Below, piece after piece: positions 1 through 10,176 of a DNA stretch of 64,000 nucleotides (position 1 is its first letter; the number at the start of each line of letters is the position of its first letter). Position numbers and translations under genes: made by a program. The DNA comes from Microbacterium terrae (GTDB lineage: Bacteria > Actinomycetota > Actinomycetes > Actinomycetales > Microbacteriaceae). A model generated the notes under the pieces. The model made no database searches. It had not been told where the DNA came from and saw only the letters and a list, made by a program, of their open reading frames with translations. The stretch covers positions 2,418,001 through 2,482,000 of the forward strand of contig NZ_JAFDSS010000001.1 of NCBI RefSeq assembly GCF_017831975.1, written 5' to 3'.

Positions 1-526
1 GGGGGGCATCGACGCTCGAGACGTGCTCGGCCGACACCGTGGTGCCGCGGATGACGAACAGGTCGACGCCGGCGGCGACGACCGTCTCGTACAGCTCCTG
101 GGTGCGCTGCGGGGTGAGGGCGCCGGCGACGGTGACTCCGGCGGCGCGGATCTCGGCGAGGCGGTCGCGTACGAGCTCGGGCTTGATGGGCTCGGCGTAC
201 AGCTCCTGCATGCGGCGGGTCGCGGCCGACTTCTCGAGCGCGGCGATCTCGGCGAGGAGCGGCTCGGGGTCGTCGTAGCGGGTCCACAGGCCCTCGAGGT
301 CGAGCACGCCGAGGCCTCCGAGCTGCCCGAGCATGATCGCGGTGCGAGGGCTCACGACCGAGTCCATCGGGGCGCCGATCACCGGGATGTCGAACTGGAA
401 GGCGTCGATGGCCCACGCGGTCGAGACATCTTCAGGATTGCGGGTGCGCCGCGAGGGCACCACCGCGATGTCGTCGAACGTGTACGCGCGGCGAGCGCGC
501 TTGGCGCGGCCGATCTCCATGTCCAT
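1..526 (-). CDS. GuaB3-type IMP dehydrogenase-related protein (N-terminal part, runs off left edge)
   Basis: This is the N-terminal 175 or so codons of a GuaB3-family protein, an IMP dehydrogenase paralogue common in actinobacteria whose function is not settled. The protein opens with MDMEIGRAKRARRAYTFDDI and continues with the IMPDH-type barrel start (VPSRRTRNPEDVS, then PVIGAPMDSVVSP and GGLGVLDLEG). It has no CBS domains in the visible part, unlike the true guaB at 4953-6455. An ATG at 526 is used; a GTG two codons upstream (532) is an equal alternative. The C-terminal half, including the catalytic loop, is outside the window, so activity cannot be judged. It is separated by about 45 bp from the end of the next minus-strand gene. 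Confidence 0.9.
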   Translation of the reverse strand, partial: MDMEIGRAKRARRAYTFDDIAVVPSRRTRNPEDVSTAWAIDAFQFDIPVIGAPMDSVVSPRTAIMLGQLGGLGVLDLEGLWTRYDDPEPLLAEIAALEKSAATRRMQELYAEPIKPELVRDRLAEIRAAGVTVAGALTPQRTQELYETVVAAGVDLFVIRGTTVSAEHVSSVDAP

Positions 527-573
527 GCTCACGAGCCCAGCCTACCCGTCGGTGCGCGGCGCCCCGATGCCGG

Positions 574-2262
574 TCAGCGGTCGCGCACGACCCGCGTCTC
601 GTCCCAGACCGGGGCATCCGACTCCACGACCCTGCCGTCCGCCCCGAACACCAGGAACCGGTCGAAGGACTTCGCGAGCCACCGGTCGTGCGTGACGGCG
701 AGCACCGTGCCCTCGAAGCGCGCGAGCGCGTCCTGCAGCGCTTCGGCCGAAACGAGGTCGAGGTTGTCGGTGGGCTCGTCGAGCAGCAGCAGCGTCGCTC
801 CCGACAGCTCGAGCAGCAGGATCTGGAACCGCGCCTGCTGTCCGCCCGACAGGTCGTCGAAGCGCTGCTCGGCCTGCCCGACGAGGCCGTAGCGGTCCAG
901 CGCCGAGCTCGCCGCGTCACGCGGCAAGCCGGCGCGGGCGTCCTCGCCGCGGTGGAGGATGTCGAGCAGGGTGCGGCCGTCGAACTCCGGATGCCGGTGG
1001 GTCTGCGCGAACCACCCCGGAACCACGCGCGCGCCGAGCACCGCCCGCCCGGTGTGCGAGACGGGCGCGAGCGCGCCGCCCGTGGTCGTCATGTGGCCGA
1101 GCCGCGCGTCGGGATCGGTGCCGCCACGGGCGAGCAGACGCAGGAAGTGCGACTTGCCCGACCCGTTCGACCCGAGCACGGCGACCCGGTCGCCGAACCA
1201 CACCTCGGCGTCGAAGGGCTTCATCAGCCCGGTGAGCTCCAGCTGCTCGGCCACCACGGCGCGACGCCCGGTGCGCGCGCCGCGCAGGCGCAGGTCGAGG
1301 TCCTGCTCCTTCGGCCGCTCCTGCGGCGGACCGACCTCCTCGAACTTGCGCAGGCGCGTCTGGGCGGCGCGGTAGCGCGAGGTGAACGAGTCGTTCGCGG
1401 TGGCCTTCACCTTGAGGGTCGCCACCAGCTCCTTGAGCTTGACGTGCTGCTCGTCCCACCGCCGGCGCAGCTCGTCGAGGCGCGCCATCCGGTCGTCGCG
1501 GGCGCGATGGTACGTGCCGAACCCGCCGCCGTGCACCCACGCGGTGCTGCCCGCGCCGCCCGCCTCGAGCGTGACGATGCGGTCGGCGGCCCGGGCGAGC
1601 AGCTCGCGGTCGTGCGAGACCAGCAGCACGGTCTTCGGCGTCTCGCGCAGCCGATCCTCGAGCCAGCGCTTGCCGGGCACGTCGAGGTAGTTGTCGGGCT
1701 CGTCGAGGAGGAGCACCTGGTCGGGTCCGCGCAGCAGCGCCTCGAGCGCGAGCCGCTTCTGCTCGCCGCCCGACAGCGTGGCCAGCTCGCGGTACTGCGC
1801 CCGCGCGAACGGGATGCCGAGCGCGGCCGTCGTGCACGTGTCCCACACCGTCTCGTACTCGTACCCTCCCGCCTCGGCGTAGTCGGCGAGCGCGCCGGCG
1901 TACCGCATCTGGGTGTCGAGGTCGTCGTCCTCGATGATCGCGAGTTCCGCCTCGGCGAGCTCGCGTGCAGCCCGGCGCACCCGATCGGGCGCGACCGCGA
2001 TGAGCAGATCGTGCACGGTCTGCCCCGCCTGGCCGTGACCCACGAACTGGTCCATGACGCCGAGCCCGCCGTCGATCGAGACGACCCCCGACAGCGGATC
2101 GAGCTCGTCGCGGATGATGCGCAGCAGCGTCGTCTTGCCGGCGCCGTTCTGCCCGATGAGCGCCGTCGTCGACCCTTCGCCGACCCGGAACGAGACCTCG
2201 TCGAGGAGCGGCCGGCCGTCGGGCAGCGCGTAGCTGACCGCGGCGATGTCGATGTACCCCAT
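574..2262 (-). CDS. ABC-F family ATP-binding protein
   Basis: This 562-residue protein has two ABC ATPase domains in one chain and no membrane segments, the layout of the ABC-F family (ribosome-associated translation or antibiotic-resistance factors). Domain 1 has Walker A GQNGAGKTT (about residue 38), signature LSGGEQKRL and Walker B LLLDEPDNYLD. Domain 2 has Walker A GSNGSGKSH, signature LSGGQQARF and Walker B LLLDEPTDNLD. A charged linker rich in Arg/Lys/Glu (about residues 250-310) separates them, as expected for the P-site tRNA interaction motif. Whether it is a housekeeping translation factor or confers drug resistance cannot be told from sequence. ATG start at 2262. The downstream neighbour is guaB3; no clear operon partner. 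Confidence 0.93.
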   Translation of the reverse strand: MGYIDIAAVSYALPDGRPLLDEVSFRVGEGSTTALIGQNGAGKTTLLRIIRDELDPLSGVVSIDGGLGVMDQFVGHGQAGQTVHDLLIAVAPDRVRRAARELAEAELAIIEDDDLDTQMRYAGALADYAEAGGYEYETVWDTCTTAALGIPFARAQYRELATLSGGEQKRLALEALLRGPDQVLLLDEPDNYLDVPGKRWLEDRLRETPKTVLLVSHDRELLARAADRIVTLEAGGAGSTAWVHGGGFGTYHRARDDRMARLDELRRRWDEQHVKLKELVATLKVKATANDSFTSRYRAAQTRLRKFEEVGPPQERPKEQDLDLRLRGARTGRRAVVAEQLELTGLMKPFDAEVWFGDRVAVLGSNGSGKSHFLRLLARGGTDPDARLGHMTTTGGALAPVSHTGRAVLGARVVPGWFAQTHRHPEFDGRTLLDILHRGEDARAGLPRDAASSALDRYGLVGQAEQRFDDLSGGQQARFQILLLELSGATLLLLDEPTDNLDLVSAEALQDALARFEGTVLAVTHDRWLAKSFDRFLVFGADGRVVESDAPVWDETRVVRDR

Positions 2263-2343
2263 GTCGTGCTTCCTGCTCCGTGCGGCATCCGTCGCCGTTC
2301 GGGGAGCCGACCAGGCTATCGCACGGTGGGTGGCGCTGCGACG

Positions 2344-2622
2344 TCAGGCCGCGGCGTACCGGCCCGACTTGATGGCGCGCGCCCGGGCCTTCTCGGCCTC
2401 CTCCTCGCGGTTCTTCGGCGGCACGGTGGCGACGAGGTCGTCGAGCAGGTGCTGCGTGAGGTGGGCGATCTCGTGGACGGCGTGGTCGAACGCCTCCTGG
2501 TTCGCCTTCGACGGCTTGGTGGTGCCCGCGATCTTGCGGACGTACTGGAGGGCCGCCGCGTGCACCTCGTCGGATGTGGCGGCGGGCTCGAAGTTGTGGA
2601 GGGTGTGGATGTTCCGGCACAT
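2344..2622 (-). CDS. DUF2277 family protein
   Basis: A 92-residue cytosolic protein opening with MCRNIHTLHNFEP, the characteristic start of the DUF2277 family, followed by the conserved AAALQYVRKIAGTTKPS stretch and a Lys/Glu/Ala-rich tail. The open frame extends 12 codons upstream, but the family always begins at the Met-Cys-Arg-Asn start used here (2622). The family function is unknown. It stands alone between the ABC-F gene and the tetR gene on the same strand. Confidence 0.88.
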   Translation of the reverse strand: MCRNIHTLHNFEPAATSDEVHAAALQYVRKIAGTTKPSKANQEAFDHAVHEIAHLTQHLLDDLVATVPPKNREEEAEKARARAIKSGRYAAA

Positions 2623-2662
2623 GGCAGCGACGATACGCCGCGACGCGGCATCCGTCACCCGC

Positions 2663-3298
2663 TCACCAGCGGTCGGTGCCCCGGGGGACGACGTCGAGGA
2701 TGTGGGGCAGGTCGGTCGGGAAGCACGAGCGGAACAGCTCGGTGATCTCGGGGTCGGAGCCGTAGTCGTCGACGAGGCGCAGCCCGATCATCGTGCTGAT
2801 GAGCATGCCCTCCGCGAGGAATTCGCGCGCCCGGTCGGCGTCGAGGCCCATGTCGTCGCGGAAGAACCGCCAGACGGCGGCGAAGCCCCGGCGTGCCGCC
2901 GGGCCGATGACCGGATGGCTGCCCATCAGGTACGCGTTCGCGAGGGTCTGGTGCAGGCCCCGCACCGACAGCAGGTCGACGTACGCCTGGCCGACGCGCT
3001 TTCCGATGGTCTCGGCATCCGCGTCGACCGTCGCCTCGCGGAACGCGGTGAGCAGGCGCGCGAGCGCCTCCTCGATCGTGGCGAGGAACAGGTTCTCCTT
3101 CGAGCCGAACAGGCGCACGACGTAGGGCTGGCTGACGCCGGCGGCGCGCGCGACCTCGTCGGTCGTGGCGCCGTCGTAGCCCCGGGTGCCGAACACCGCG
3201 AGCGCTGCGACGAGGATCTGCTGCCGTCGCTCGTCGGACGACATCCTGCGCCCCGGATCGACGGCGATGTCGAGGTCGGGCGTGCTTCCAGAGCTCAT
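2663..3298 (-). CDS. TetR family repressor, probable regulator of the divergent MFS exporter
   Basis: This 211-residue protein has a typical TetR N-terminal helix-turn-helix: the segment from about residue 21 reads SSDERRQQILVAALAVFGTR, followed by ATTDEVARAAGVSQPYVVRLFGSKENLF. The C-terminal half is a helical ligand-binding domain of the usual length with a weakly conserved, alanine-rich sequence. It is divergent from the DHA2 exporter at 3395-4891, and the 96-bp gap contains two matching 16-bp inverted repeats (3332-3347 and 3366-3381), one lying between the predicted -35 and -10 of the exporter. The family usually releases its operator when an effector binds. The natural inference is drug- or metabolite-induced derepression of the exporter; the effector is unknown. 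Confidence 0.92.
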   Translation of the reverse strand: MSSGSTPDLDIAVDPGRRMSSDERRQQILVAALAVFGTRGYDGATTDEVARAAGVSQPYVVRLFGSKENLFLATIEEALARLLTAFREATVDADAETIGKRVGQAYVDLLSVRGLHQTLANAYLMGSHPVIGPAARRGFAAVWRFFRDDMGLDADRAREFLAEGMLISTMIGLRLVDDYGSDPEITELFRSCFPTDLPHILDVVPRGTDRW

Positions 3299-3323
3299 GC
3301 TCCCGAGATTATCAGCGAATGAC

Positions 3324-3353
3324 TTGACTTTGTAATCATGCGATTACTACAGT
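3324..3353 (+). promoter_or_regulatory. Promoter of the DHA2 exporter
   Basis: TTGACT (3324-3329) and TACAGT (3348-3353) with an 18-bp spacer form a near-consensus SigA-type promoter reading into the exporter gene. Operator O1 fills the spacer. Confidence 0.6.
3332..3347. promoter_or_regulatory. TetR operator O1 (inverted repeat GTAATC-N4-GATTAC)
   Basis: A perfect 6-bp inverted repeat, GTAATCATGCGATTAC. It sits between TTGACT (3324-3329, -35) and TACAGT (3348-3353, -10) of the exporter promoter with an 18-bp spacer, so a bound repressor would block RNA polymerase. The second copy 34 bp downstream has the same half-site and length. Assignment to the neighbouring TetR is inferred from position. 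Confidence 0.75.
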
Positions 3354-3365
3354 CCTTCCTGTCAA

Positions 3366-3381
3366 GTAATCATCCAATTAC
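3366..3381. promoter_or_regulatory. TetR operator O2 (inverted repeat GTAAT-N6-ATTAC)
   Basis: GTAATCATCCAATTAC, same 16-bp length as O1 with one mismatched arm position (five paired bases each side). It lies in the exporter leader, just upstream of the GGAG ribosome-binding site (3386-3389). The centre-to-centre distance to O1 is 34 bp, slightly over three helical turns. Confidence 0.7.
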
Positions 3382-3394
3382 AACTGGAGTCCGC

Positions 3395-4891
3395 ATGGCC
3401 CTCGAATCTCCTGCCGCGCCCGTCGGCGCGCAGCGTCCTCTCGCGGCTCCGCGCCGCCCGCGTCCGTTCGCGCTCGTCCTCGCCGCGGCGTCGCTGCCCA
3501 TGTTCATGGCAACCCTCGACAACCTCGTGATGACCAACGCGCTCCCCGTGCTCCACACCGAGATGGGAGCCGCGGTCGAAGAGCTGCAGTGGTTCGTGAA
3601 CGCGTACACGCTCGCGTTCGCCGGCACGATCCTCATCGCCTCGGCCCTGGGCGACCGCTTCGGCCGCCGCACGGTGTTCGCCATCGGCATCGCGGTCTTC
3701 GGCATCGGGTCCGCGCTCGCGGCGCTCAGCACCGACCCCGGGCAGCTGATCGCGGCCCGCGCCTTCCAGGGCCTCGGAGCGGCCGGCGTCATGCCGTTGT
3801 CGCTCGCATTGCTTTCGGGCGCCGTGCCCGCAGCCCGCCGTCCCCTCGCCATCGGCATCTGGGGCGGCGTCTCGGGCCTCGGCGTCGCGGTCGGCCCTCT
3901 CGTCGGCGGAGCCATCATGGAGGGCTGGAACTGGCAGGGCATCTTCTGGATCAACGTGCCGGTCGCCCTCATCGCGATCCCCCTCGCCCTCGTCGTGCTG
4001 CGCAACGACTTCGGCGCCCGCGAGCGCATCGACGTGCCGGGCGCGCTGCTCGCGGCATCCGGTGTCGTCGCGCTGGTGCACGCGATCGTGCGCGGCAACG
4101 ACGACGGCTGGGACTCGCTCGGCGTCATCGTCGAACTCGCCCTCGGCGCAGCGCTCGTGCTCGGCTTCCTCGTCTGGCAGACCCGCGCGAAAGCGCCCCT
4201 GGTACCGCTGCGGCTGTTCCGCGACCGGTCGTTCTCGGTCACGAACATCATCGGCTTCGCATTCAGCTTCGGCACGTTCGGGGCGGTGTTCATCCTCATC
4301 CAGTACCTGCAGGTCGTGCAGGGCTCGACGCCGCTCGAGGCTGCCGTGCAGACGACGCCGTGGACCCTCGCGCCCGTGTTCGTCGCGCCGATCGCGGGCC
4401 TCCTCGCCCCGCGCGTCGGCACCCGCGTGCTGATGGTGGCGGGCCTCGCGCTGCAGGCCGTCGCGCTCGGCTGGATCGGCGCCGTCATGTCGACCGACCT
4501 CGAATACCCCGTGCTCATCGCGCCGTTCGTGATGGCCGGCGTCGGCATGGCGCTCGTATTCGCCCCCTCGGCCACCGCGCTGCTGGCGACCCTCGGCCTC
4601 ATCGACCACGCCAAGGCGTCGGGGGTCAACTCGACGGTGCGCGAGCTCGGGGTGGCCCTCGGCACCGCGGTCATGACCGCCATCTTCGTGGGCGCCGGCG
4701 GCGAGCTGCTGCCCGACCTGTACGTCGACGCCGCCCGCCCGGCCGTGTTCACCGGCGCGGCCGTGCTCGCGCTGGCGACCGTCGCCGCACTGTGGCTGCC
4801 CGCGGGGCGCTCGGTCTCGGGGTCGGCGTCGGCCCCCGATGCAGGGGAACCCGCGACGGATGCCGCGGAGCACGAGCGCATCGCGGTCTGA
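3395..4891 (+). CDS. DHA2 family MFS drug-type exporter
   Basis: A 498-residue polytopic membrane protein of the DHA2 (EmrB/QacA-like, 14-helix) family: helix 1 carries FMATLDNLVMTNALPVL, then the MFS motif A-like GDRFGRRTVF between helices 2 and 3, and the motif C-like GGVSGLGVAVGPLVGG in helix 5. It exports unknown hydrophobic substrates using the proton gradient. The start at 3395 is fixed by GGAG five bases upstream; the open frame begins 19 codons earlier but would run through operator O2. It is divergent from and probably repressed by the TetR gene. The C-terminal 30 residues are Ala/Asp/Glu-rich and cytoplasmic. A bidirectional terminator follows. Confidence 0.92.
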   Translation: MALESPAAPVGAQRPLAAPRRPRPFALVLAAASLPMFMATLDNLVMTNALPVLHTEMGAAVEELQWFVNAYTLAFAGTILIASALGDRFGRRTVFAIGIAVFGIGSALAALSTDPGQLIAARAFQGLGAAGVMPLSLALLSGAVPAARRPLAIGIWGGVSGLGVAVGPLVGGAIMEGWNWQGIFWINVPVALIAIPLALVVLRNDFGARERIDVPGALLAASGVVALVHAIVRGNDDGWDSLGVIVELALGAALVLGFLVWQTRAKAPLVPLRLFRDRSFSVTNIIGFAFSFGTFGAVFILIQYLQVVQGSTPLEAAVQTTPWTLAPVFVAPIAGLLAPRVGTRVLMVAGLALQAVALGWIGAVMSTDLEYPVLIAPFVMAGVGMALVFAPSATALLATLGLIDHAKASGVNSTVRELGVALGTAVMTAIFVGAGGELLPDLYVDAARPAVFTGAAVLALATVAALWLPAGRSVSGSASAPDAGEPATDAAEHERIAV

Positions 4892-4910
4892 GTCCCGCAC
4901 CGGGGAACGC

Positions 4911-4945
4911 GAGGGGGGACGGATGCCGCGGCATCCGCCCCCCTC
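4911..4945. terminator. Bidirectional intrinsic terminator between the MFS gene and guaB
   Basis: Long hairpin: outer stem GAGGGGGG/CCCCCCTC, one bulged A (4919), inner stem CGGATGCC/GGCATCCG with a two-base apex. It lies between two convergent genes (stop 4891, stop 4953) and serves both strands; no U-tract, as often in high-GC actinobacteria. Confidence 0.75.
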
Positions 4946-4952
4946 GTACGAC

Positions 4953-6668
<1,716 letters not shown>

Positions 6669-6788
6669 TCACGGCGCGCAGGCGCGTTGTATGCGAAACA
6701 CCGACGACACATTAGGGTCGTACCGTCGTTCATCACTGCCGATGCGATCCCGAGCGTCGGCGTCCTGTGGTGCCGGACTGGAGGTTCT

Positions 6789-8156
6789 GTGGGTCCCACG
6801 ACTGTGACCACGAGACGCTCATTGCGATGGGCTGTCATTCTTGCCGGAGCGCTGATGGCGGCGGCGATGCTGCTGTTCGCGACGCCGCTCGGCGCGCACG
6901 CCGATGCGACGGCTCCGGACGAGCCGGGCGCCGATCAGACGGCGACCGATTACTACTTCTCCGGGCTCATCAGCTACCAGGACGAGCCTGTGGCCGATGT
7001 GACCGTGTCGATCGAAGGCGGCGGTTTCGAAGCCGAGACCATCACCAACGCCGAGGGTCGCTGGCGGCTGTACGTGCCCGAGAAGGACGCGTACACGCTC
7101 ACCGTCGACGAGACCACCCTCCCCGACGGCGTCATCGTCGACCCGGAGCAGCTGCCGGAGGGCATCGCGCCCAAGGACGGCACCACCGCGTCGTTCGAGG
7201 TCGAGTTCGGCCTCACCGACTCGCGGGTGCTGAACCTCTTCCTCGGCCAGGGCGAGCGCGTCACCACGTCGTTCGTCGACCAGCTCGTCGAGCGCCTGGT
7301 GAACGGCCTCAACTTCGGCCTCCTCCTCGCGCTCGCCGCGGTCGGCGTCTCGCTGATCTTCGGCACCACGGGCCTCACGAACTTCGCCCACGCCGAGATG
7401 CTCACCTTCGGAGCGATCGTCGCGCTGGTGTTCGGTGGCAACTTCGGCCTCCCGATGTGGCTGGTCGTGCCGATCGTGGTGCTGTTCGGCGCCGCGTTCG
7501 GATGGAGCCTGGATGCCGGCCTCTGGCGACCGCTGCGCCGCAGGGGCCTGGGCCTGGTGCAGCTGATGATCGTCAGCATCGGCCTCTCGCTCGCGATCCG
7601 CTACCTGTACGCGTTCTTCATCGGCGGCGGCACGTATCAGCTCCCCGGAGCCGGCGCGCCGCGCGACATCCGCTTCGGTCCGGTGTCGATGTCGTGGATC
7701 GACGCGGTCTCGATGGGCACCTCGATCGTGCTGCTGCTGGCCGTCGCGTACTGGCTGCTGCGCACGCGCGTCGGCAAGGCCACCCGCGCCATCAGCGACA
7801 ACCCCGGGCTCGCCGCCGCGTCGGGCATCAACGTCGACCGCGTGATCCGCACCGTCTGGATCCTCTCCGCCTCGCTCGCCGCCGTGGCCGGCGTGCTGTG
7901 GGCCTACTTCCGGCCCGGCGTGAAGTGGGACATGGGCGTGCAGGTGCTGCTGCTCATCTTCGCCGCGGTCACCCTCGGCGGCCTCGGCACCGCGTTCGGC
8001 GCACTCGTCGGCTCGCTGATCGTCGGCATCCTCGTCGAGATCTCGACACTGTGGATTCCGCCGGACATGAAGTACGTGGGCGCACTCGCCGTGCTGATCG
8101 TGATCCTCCTCGTCAGGCCCCAGGGCTTGCTGGGCCGCAAGGAAAGGTTGGGCTGA
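6789..8156 (+). CDS. LivH-type ABC permease with an N-terminal secreted carboxypeptidase-regulatory-like domain
   Basis: A permease subunit of a branched-chain amino-acid-type (HAAT) ABC importer. From the GTG at 6789 (GGAGG four bases upstream) the 455-residue protein starts with a Sec signal peptide (about residues 1-40, ending GAHADA), followed by about 110 residues of a beta-sandwich-like carboxypeptidase-regulatory fold (YYFSGLISYQDEPVADVTVS, TNAEGRWRLYVPEK). Only then comes the permease with eight or so membrane segments and the LivH signatures TGLTNFAHAEMLTFGA and GIDVDRV-like ISDNPGLAAASGINVDRV. The extracellular domain is extra relative to E. coli LivH. First gene of livHMGF; it overlaps nothing and livM follows after 3 bases. 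The true substrate is not proven. Confidence 0.9.
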   Translation: MGPTTVTTRRSLRWAVILAGALMAAAMLLFATPLGAHADATAPDEPGADQTATDYYFSGLISYQDEPVADVTVSIEGGGFEAETITNAEGRWRLYVPEKDAYTLTVDETTLPDGVIVDPEQLPEGIAPKDGTTASFEVEFGLTDSRVLNLFLGQGERVTTSFVDQLVERLVNGLNFGLLLALAAVGVSLIFGTTGLTNFAHAEMLTFGAIVALVFGGNFGLPMWLVVPIVVLFGAAFGWSLDAGLWRPLRRRGLGLVQLMIVSIGLSLAIRYLYAFFIGGGTYQLPGAGAPRDIRFGPVSMSWIDAVSMGTSIVLLLAVAYWLLRTRVGKATRAISDNPGLAAASGINVDRVIRTVWILSASLAAVAGVLWAYFRPGVKWDMGVQVLLLIFAAVTLGGLGTAFGALVGSLIVGILVEISTLWIPPDMKYVGALAVLIVILLVRPQGLLGRKERLG

Positions 8157-8159
8157 CCC

Positions 8160-9137
8160 ATGGACTGGGGACAGATCCTCAACAACACCGCCTACTGGGT
8201 GTTCAGCCCGGAGACGATCGCCTACGCACTGGCGGCCACCGGTCTCGCCGTGCACTTCGGCTACGCCGGCCTGCTCAACTTCGGCGTCGCCGGCTTCATG
8301 GCCCTCGGCGCCTACGGATACGCGATCTCGATCCTCAGCTTCGGCTGGCCGTGGTGGCTGGGCATCATCGTCGGATGCCTCGCCTCAGTGGTCTTCGCGA
8401 TCATCCTCGGCATCCCGACCCTGCGTCTGAGAGCGGACTATCTGGCCATCGTGACGATCGCGGCGGCCGAGATCGTGAGACTCATGCTCACGACGCAGGT
8501 CTTCGACGAGTGGACGAACTCCGCCGACGGGCTGGGCAACTATCACGCCGGGTTCCGCGCGGCCAACCCGTTCCCCGACGGCAACTACGGGTTCGGCCCG
8601 TGGGTGTGGACCGCCGACCAGCTGTGGGTGCGCGTGTTCGGCATCATCCTGCTCGCGATCGCGGTCTACCTCGTCTGGGCGCTCATGCGCAGCCCGTGGG
8701 GCCGCGTGCTCAAGGGCATCCGCGAAGACGAAGACGCGGTGCGCTCGCTCGGCAAGAACGTGTTCGCCTACAAGATGCAGGCGCTCATCATCGGCGGCGT
8801 CATGGGCGCCCTCGGCGGTGTGGTCTTCGCCCTGCCGTCGGCGGTGGTCCCGGCCACTTACACCACCAGCCTCACGTTCTTCGTGTGGACCATCCTGCTG
8901 CTCGGCGGCGCCGCGACGGTCTTCGGACCGGTCGTCGGCTCGGTGATCTTCTGGGTGATCATGGGCTTCCTCGGAAACGTGCTCCCCGCGATGGCCGCGG
9001 CCGACATCCTGCCGCTGTCTTCGGCGCAGGCCGGCACGCTGCGCTTCATCCTGGTGGGCGTCGCGCTCATGCTCATCGTGATCTTCCGCCCGCAGGGCAT
9101 CTTCGGAAACAAGAGGGAGCTGACCTTTGTCAAGTAA
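8160..9137 (+). CDS. livM: LivM-type branched-chain amino-acid ABC permease
   Basis: A 325-residue membrane protein, second permease of the importer. It shows the LivM-family segments YAGLLNFGVAGFMALGAYGY, LRLRADYLAIVTIAAAEIVR and the cytoplasmic coupling loop ALMRSPWGRVLKGIREDEDA. ATG 8160 lies 3 bases after the livH stop and has a GGAAAGG box upstream. Its stop (9135-9137) is overlapped by the TTG start of livG, so the genes are translationally coupled. Confidence 0.94.
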   Translation: MDWGQILNNTAYWVFSPETIAYALAATGLAVHFGYAGLLNFGVAGFMALGAYGYAISILSFGWPWWLGIIVGCLASVVFAIILGIPTLRLRADYLAIVTIAAAEIVRLMLTTQVFDEWTNSADGLGNYHAGFRAANPFPDGNYGFGPWVWTADQLWVRVFGIILLAIAVYLVWALMRSPWGRVLKGIREDEDAVRSLGKNVFAYKMQALIIGGVMGALGGVVFALPSAVVPATYTTSLTFFVWTILLLGGAATVFGPVVGSVIFWVIMGFLGNVLPAMAAADILPLSSAQAGTLRFILVGVALMLIVIFRPQGIFGNKRELTFVK

Positions 9138-10176
9138 CGCACCCGAGAACGCGGCCGCGGGCGACGCGGCCGCTGAGACTCCCGCCGTGCCCGCCTCGAC
9201 GGGCGCCGTCCCGACGACGACCGGTTCGGTCCGCCGCCCGAAGTCGACCGGCCTCGCGGCCGGGGAGTCGACGCCGGGCGTGGCCAAGAACGATCCCGTC
9301 CTCGTCATGGACAACGTGACCCGCCGCTTCGGCGGCCTCATCGCCGTCGACGTCGAGCACCTCGAGATCCCGCGCCACGCGATCACCGCGCTCATCGGCC
9401 CGAACGGTGCCGGCAAGACGACCCTGTTCAACCTGCTGTGCGGCTTCGACAAGCCGAACTCGGGAACCTGGTCGTTCGACGGCAAGCAGCTGAGCGGCAT
9501 CCCGTCGTTCAAGGTCGCCCGCATGGGTCAGGTGCGCACCTTCCAGCTGACGAAGGCCCTGTCGCTGCTGACGGTGCTCGAGAACATGAAGCTCGGCGCC
9601 ACCGGCCAGAAGGGCGAGAGCCTGTGGGCGAGCATCATCCCCGCCATCTGGCGCAAGCAGGACGACGCGATCGAAGACAAGGCGATGGAGCTGCTCCAGC
9701 GGTTCAAGCTCGACGCCAAGGCCGACGACTACGCGGCGTCGCTGTCGGGCGGCCAGCGGAAGCTCCTCGAGATGGCGCGAGCACTCATGAGCGACCCGAC
9801 GCTCGTCATGCTCGACGAGCCGATGGCCGGTGTCAACCCGGCCCTCACCGAGTCGCTGCTCGATCACATCCTCGACCTCAAGGACCTCGGCATGACGGTG
9901 CTCTTCGTGGAGCACGACATGCACATGGTGCGCCACATCGCCGACTGGGTGGTCGTGATGGCCGAGGGTCGCGTCGTCGCCGAGGGTCCGCCCGAGATGG
10001 TGATGAACGACAAGGCCGTGATCGACGCATACCTGGGCAGCCACCAGGACGTCGACCTGGGTGTCGTCACCGGCCGCATCGCGGGCGAGCTCGACTCCGA
10101 GGCCCAGCAGCTTCTGGAGGAGATCCGCCAAGACGAAGAAGCGGCGATCCAGGACGCCGAGGAGGACACCAAGTGA
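9127..10176 (+). CDS. livG: LivG-type ABC ATP-binding protein
   Basis: This 349-residue ATPase energises the importer. A 55-residue Ala/Thr/Pro-rich N-terminal extension (unusual for LivG) precedes the ABC domain, which has Walker A GPNGAGKTT, signature LSGGQRKLLEMARAL, Walker B LVMLDEPMAGVNP and the LivG C-terminal EGPPEMVMNDKAVIDAYLG. A further acidic tail ends in EEAAIQDAEEDTK. The start is a rare TTG (9127-9129) with GGGAGCTGA upstream; this is the only in-frame start giving the coupled overlap with livM. Its stop overlaps the livF GTG by three bases. Confidence 0.92.
   Translation: MSSNAPENAAAGDAAAETPAVPASTGAVPTTTGSVRRPKSTGLAAGESTPGVAKNDPVLVMDNVTRRFGGLIAVDVEHLEIPRHAITALIGPNGAGKTTLFNLLCGFDKPNSGTWSFDGKQLSGIPSFKVARMGQVRTFQLTKALSLLTVLENMKLGATGQKGESLWASIIPAIWRKQDDAIEDKAMELLQRFKLDAKADDYAASLSGGQRKLLEMARALMSDPTLVMLDEPMAGVNPALTESLLDHILDLKDLGMTVLFVEHDMHMVRHIADWVVVMAEGRVVAEGPPEMVMNDKAVIDAYLGSHQDVDLGVVTGRIAGELDSEAQQLLEEIRQDEEAAIQDAEEDTK

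Noticed and set aside
688..2745. Plus-strand open frame of 685 codons opposite the ABC-F gene
   Set aside because: Mirror frame of a clearly conserved ABC-F protein; translation lacks any motif.
6687..6718. Promoter of livHMGF (TTGTAT ... TAGGGT)
   Set aside because: The spacer would be 20 bases and the -35 is poor, so I did not list it.
9438..10172. Upstream start for livF inside livG
   Set aside because: The extra 245 codons are out-of-frame livG sequence; the GTGA overlap at 10173 is the proper start.
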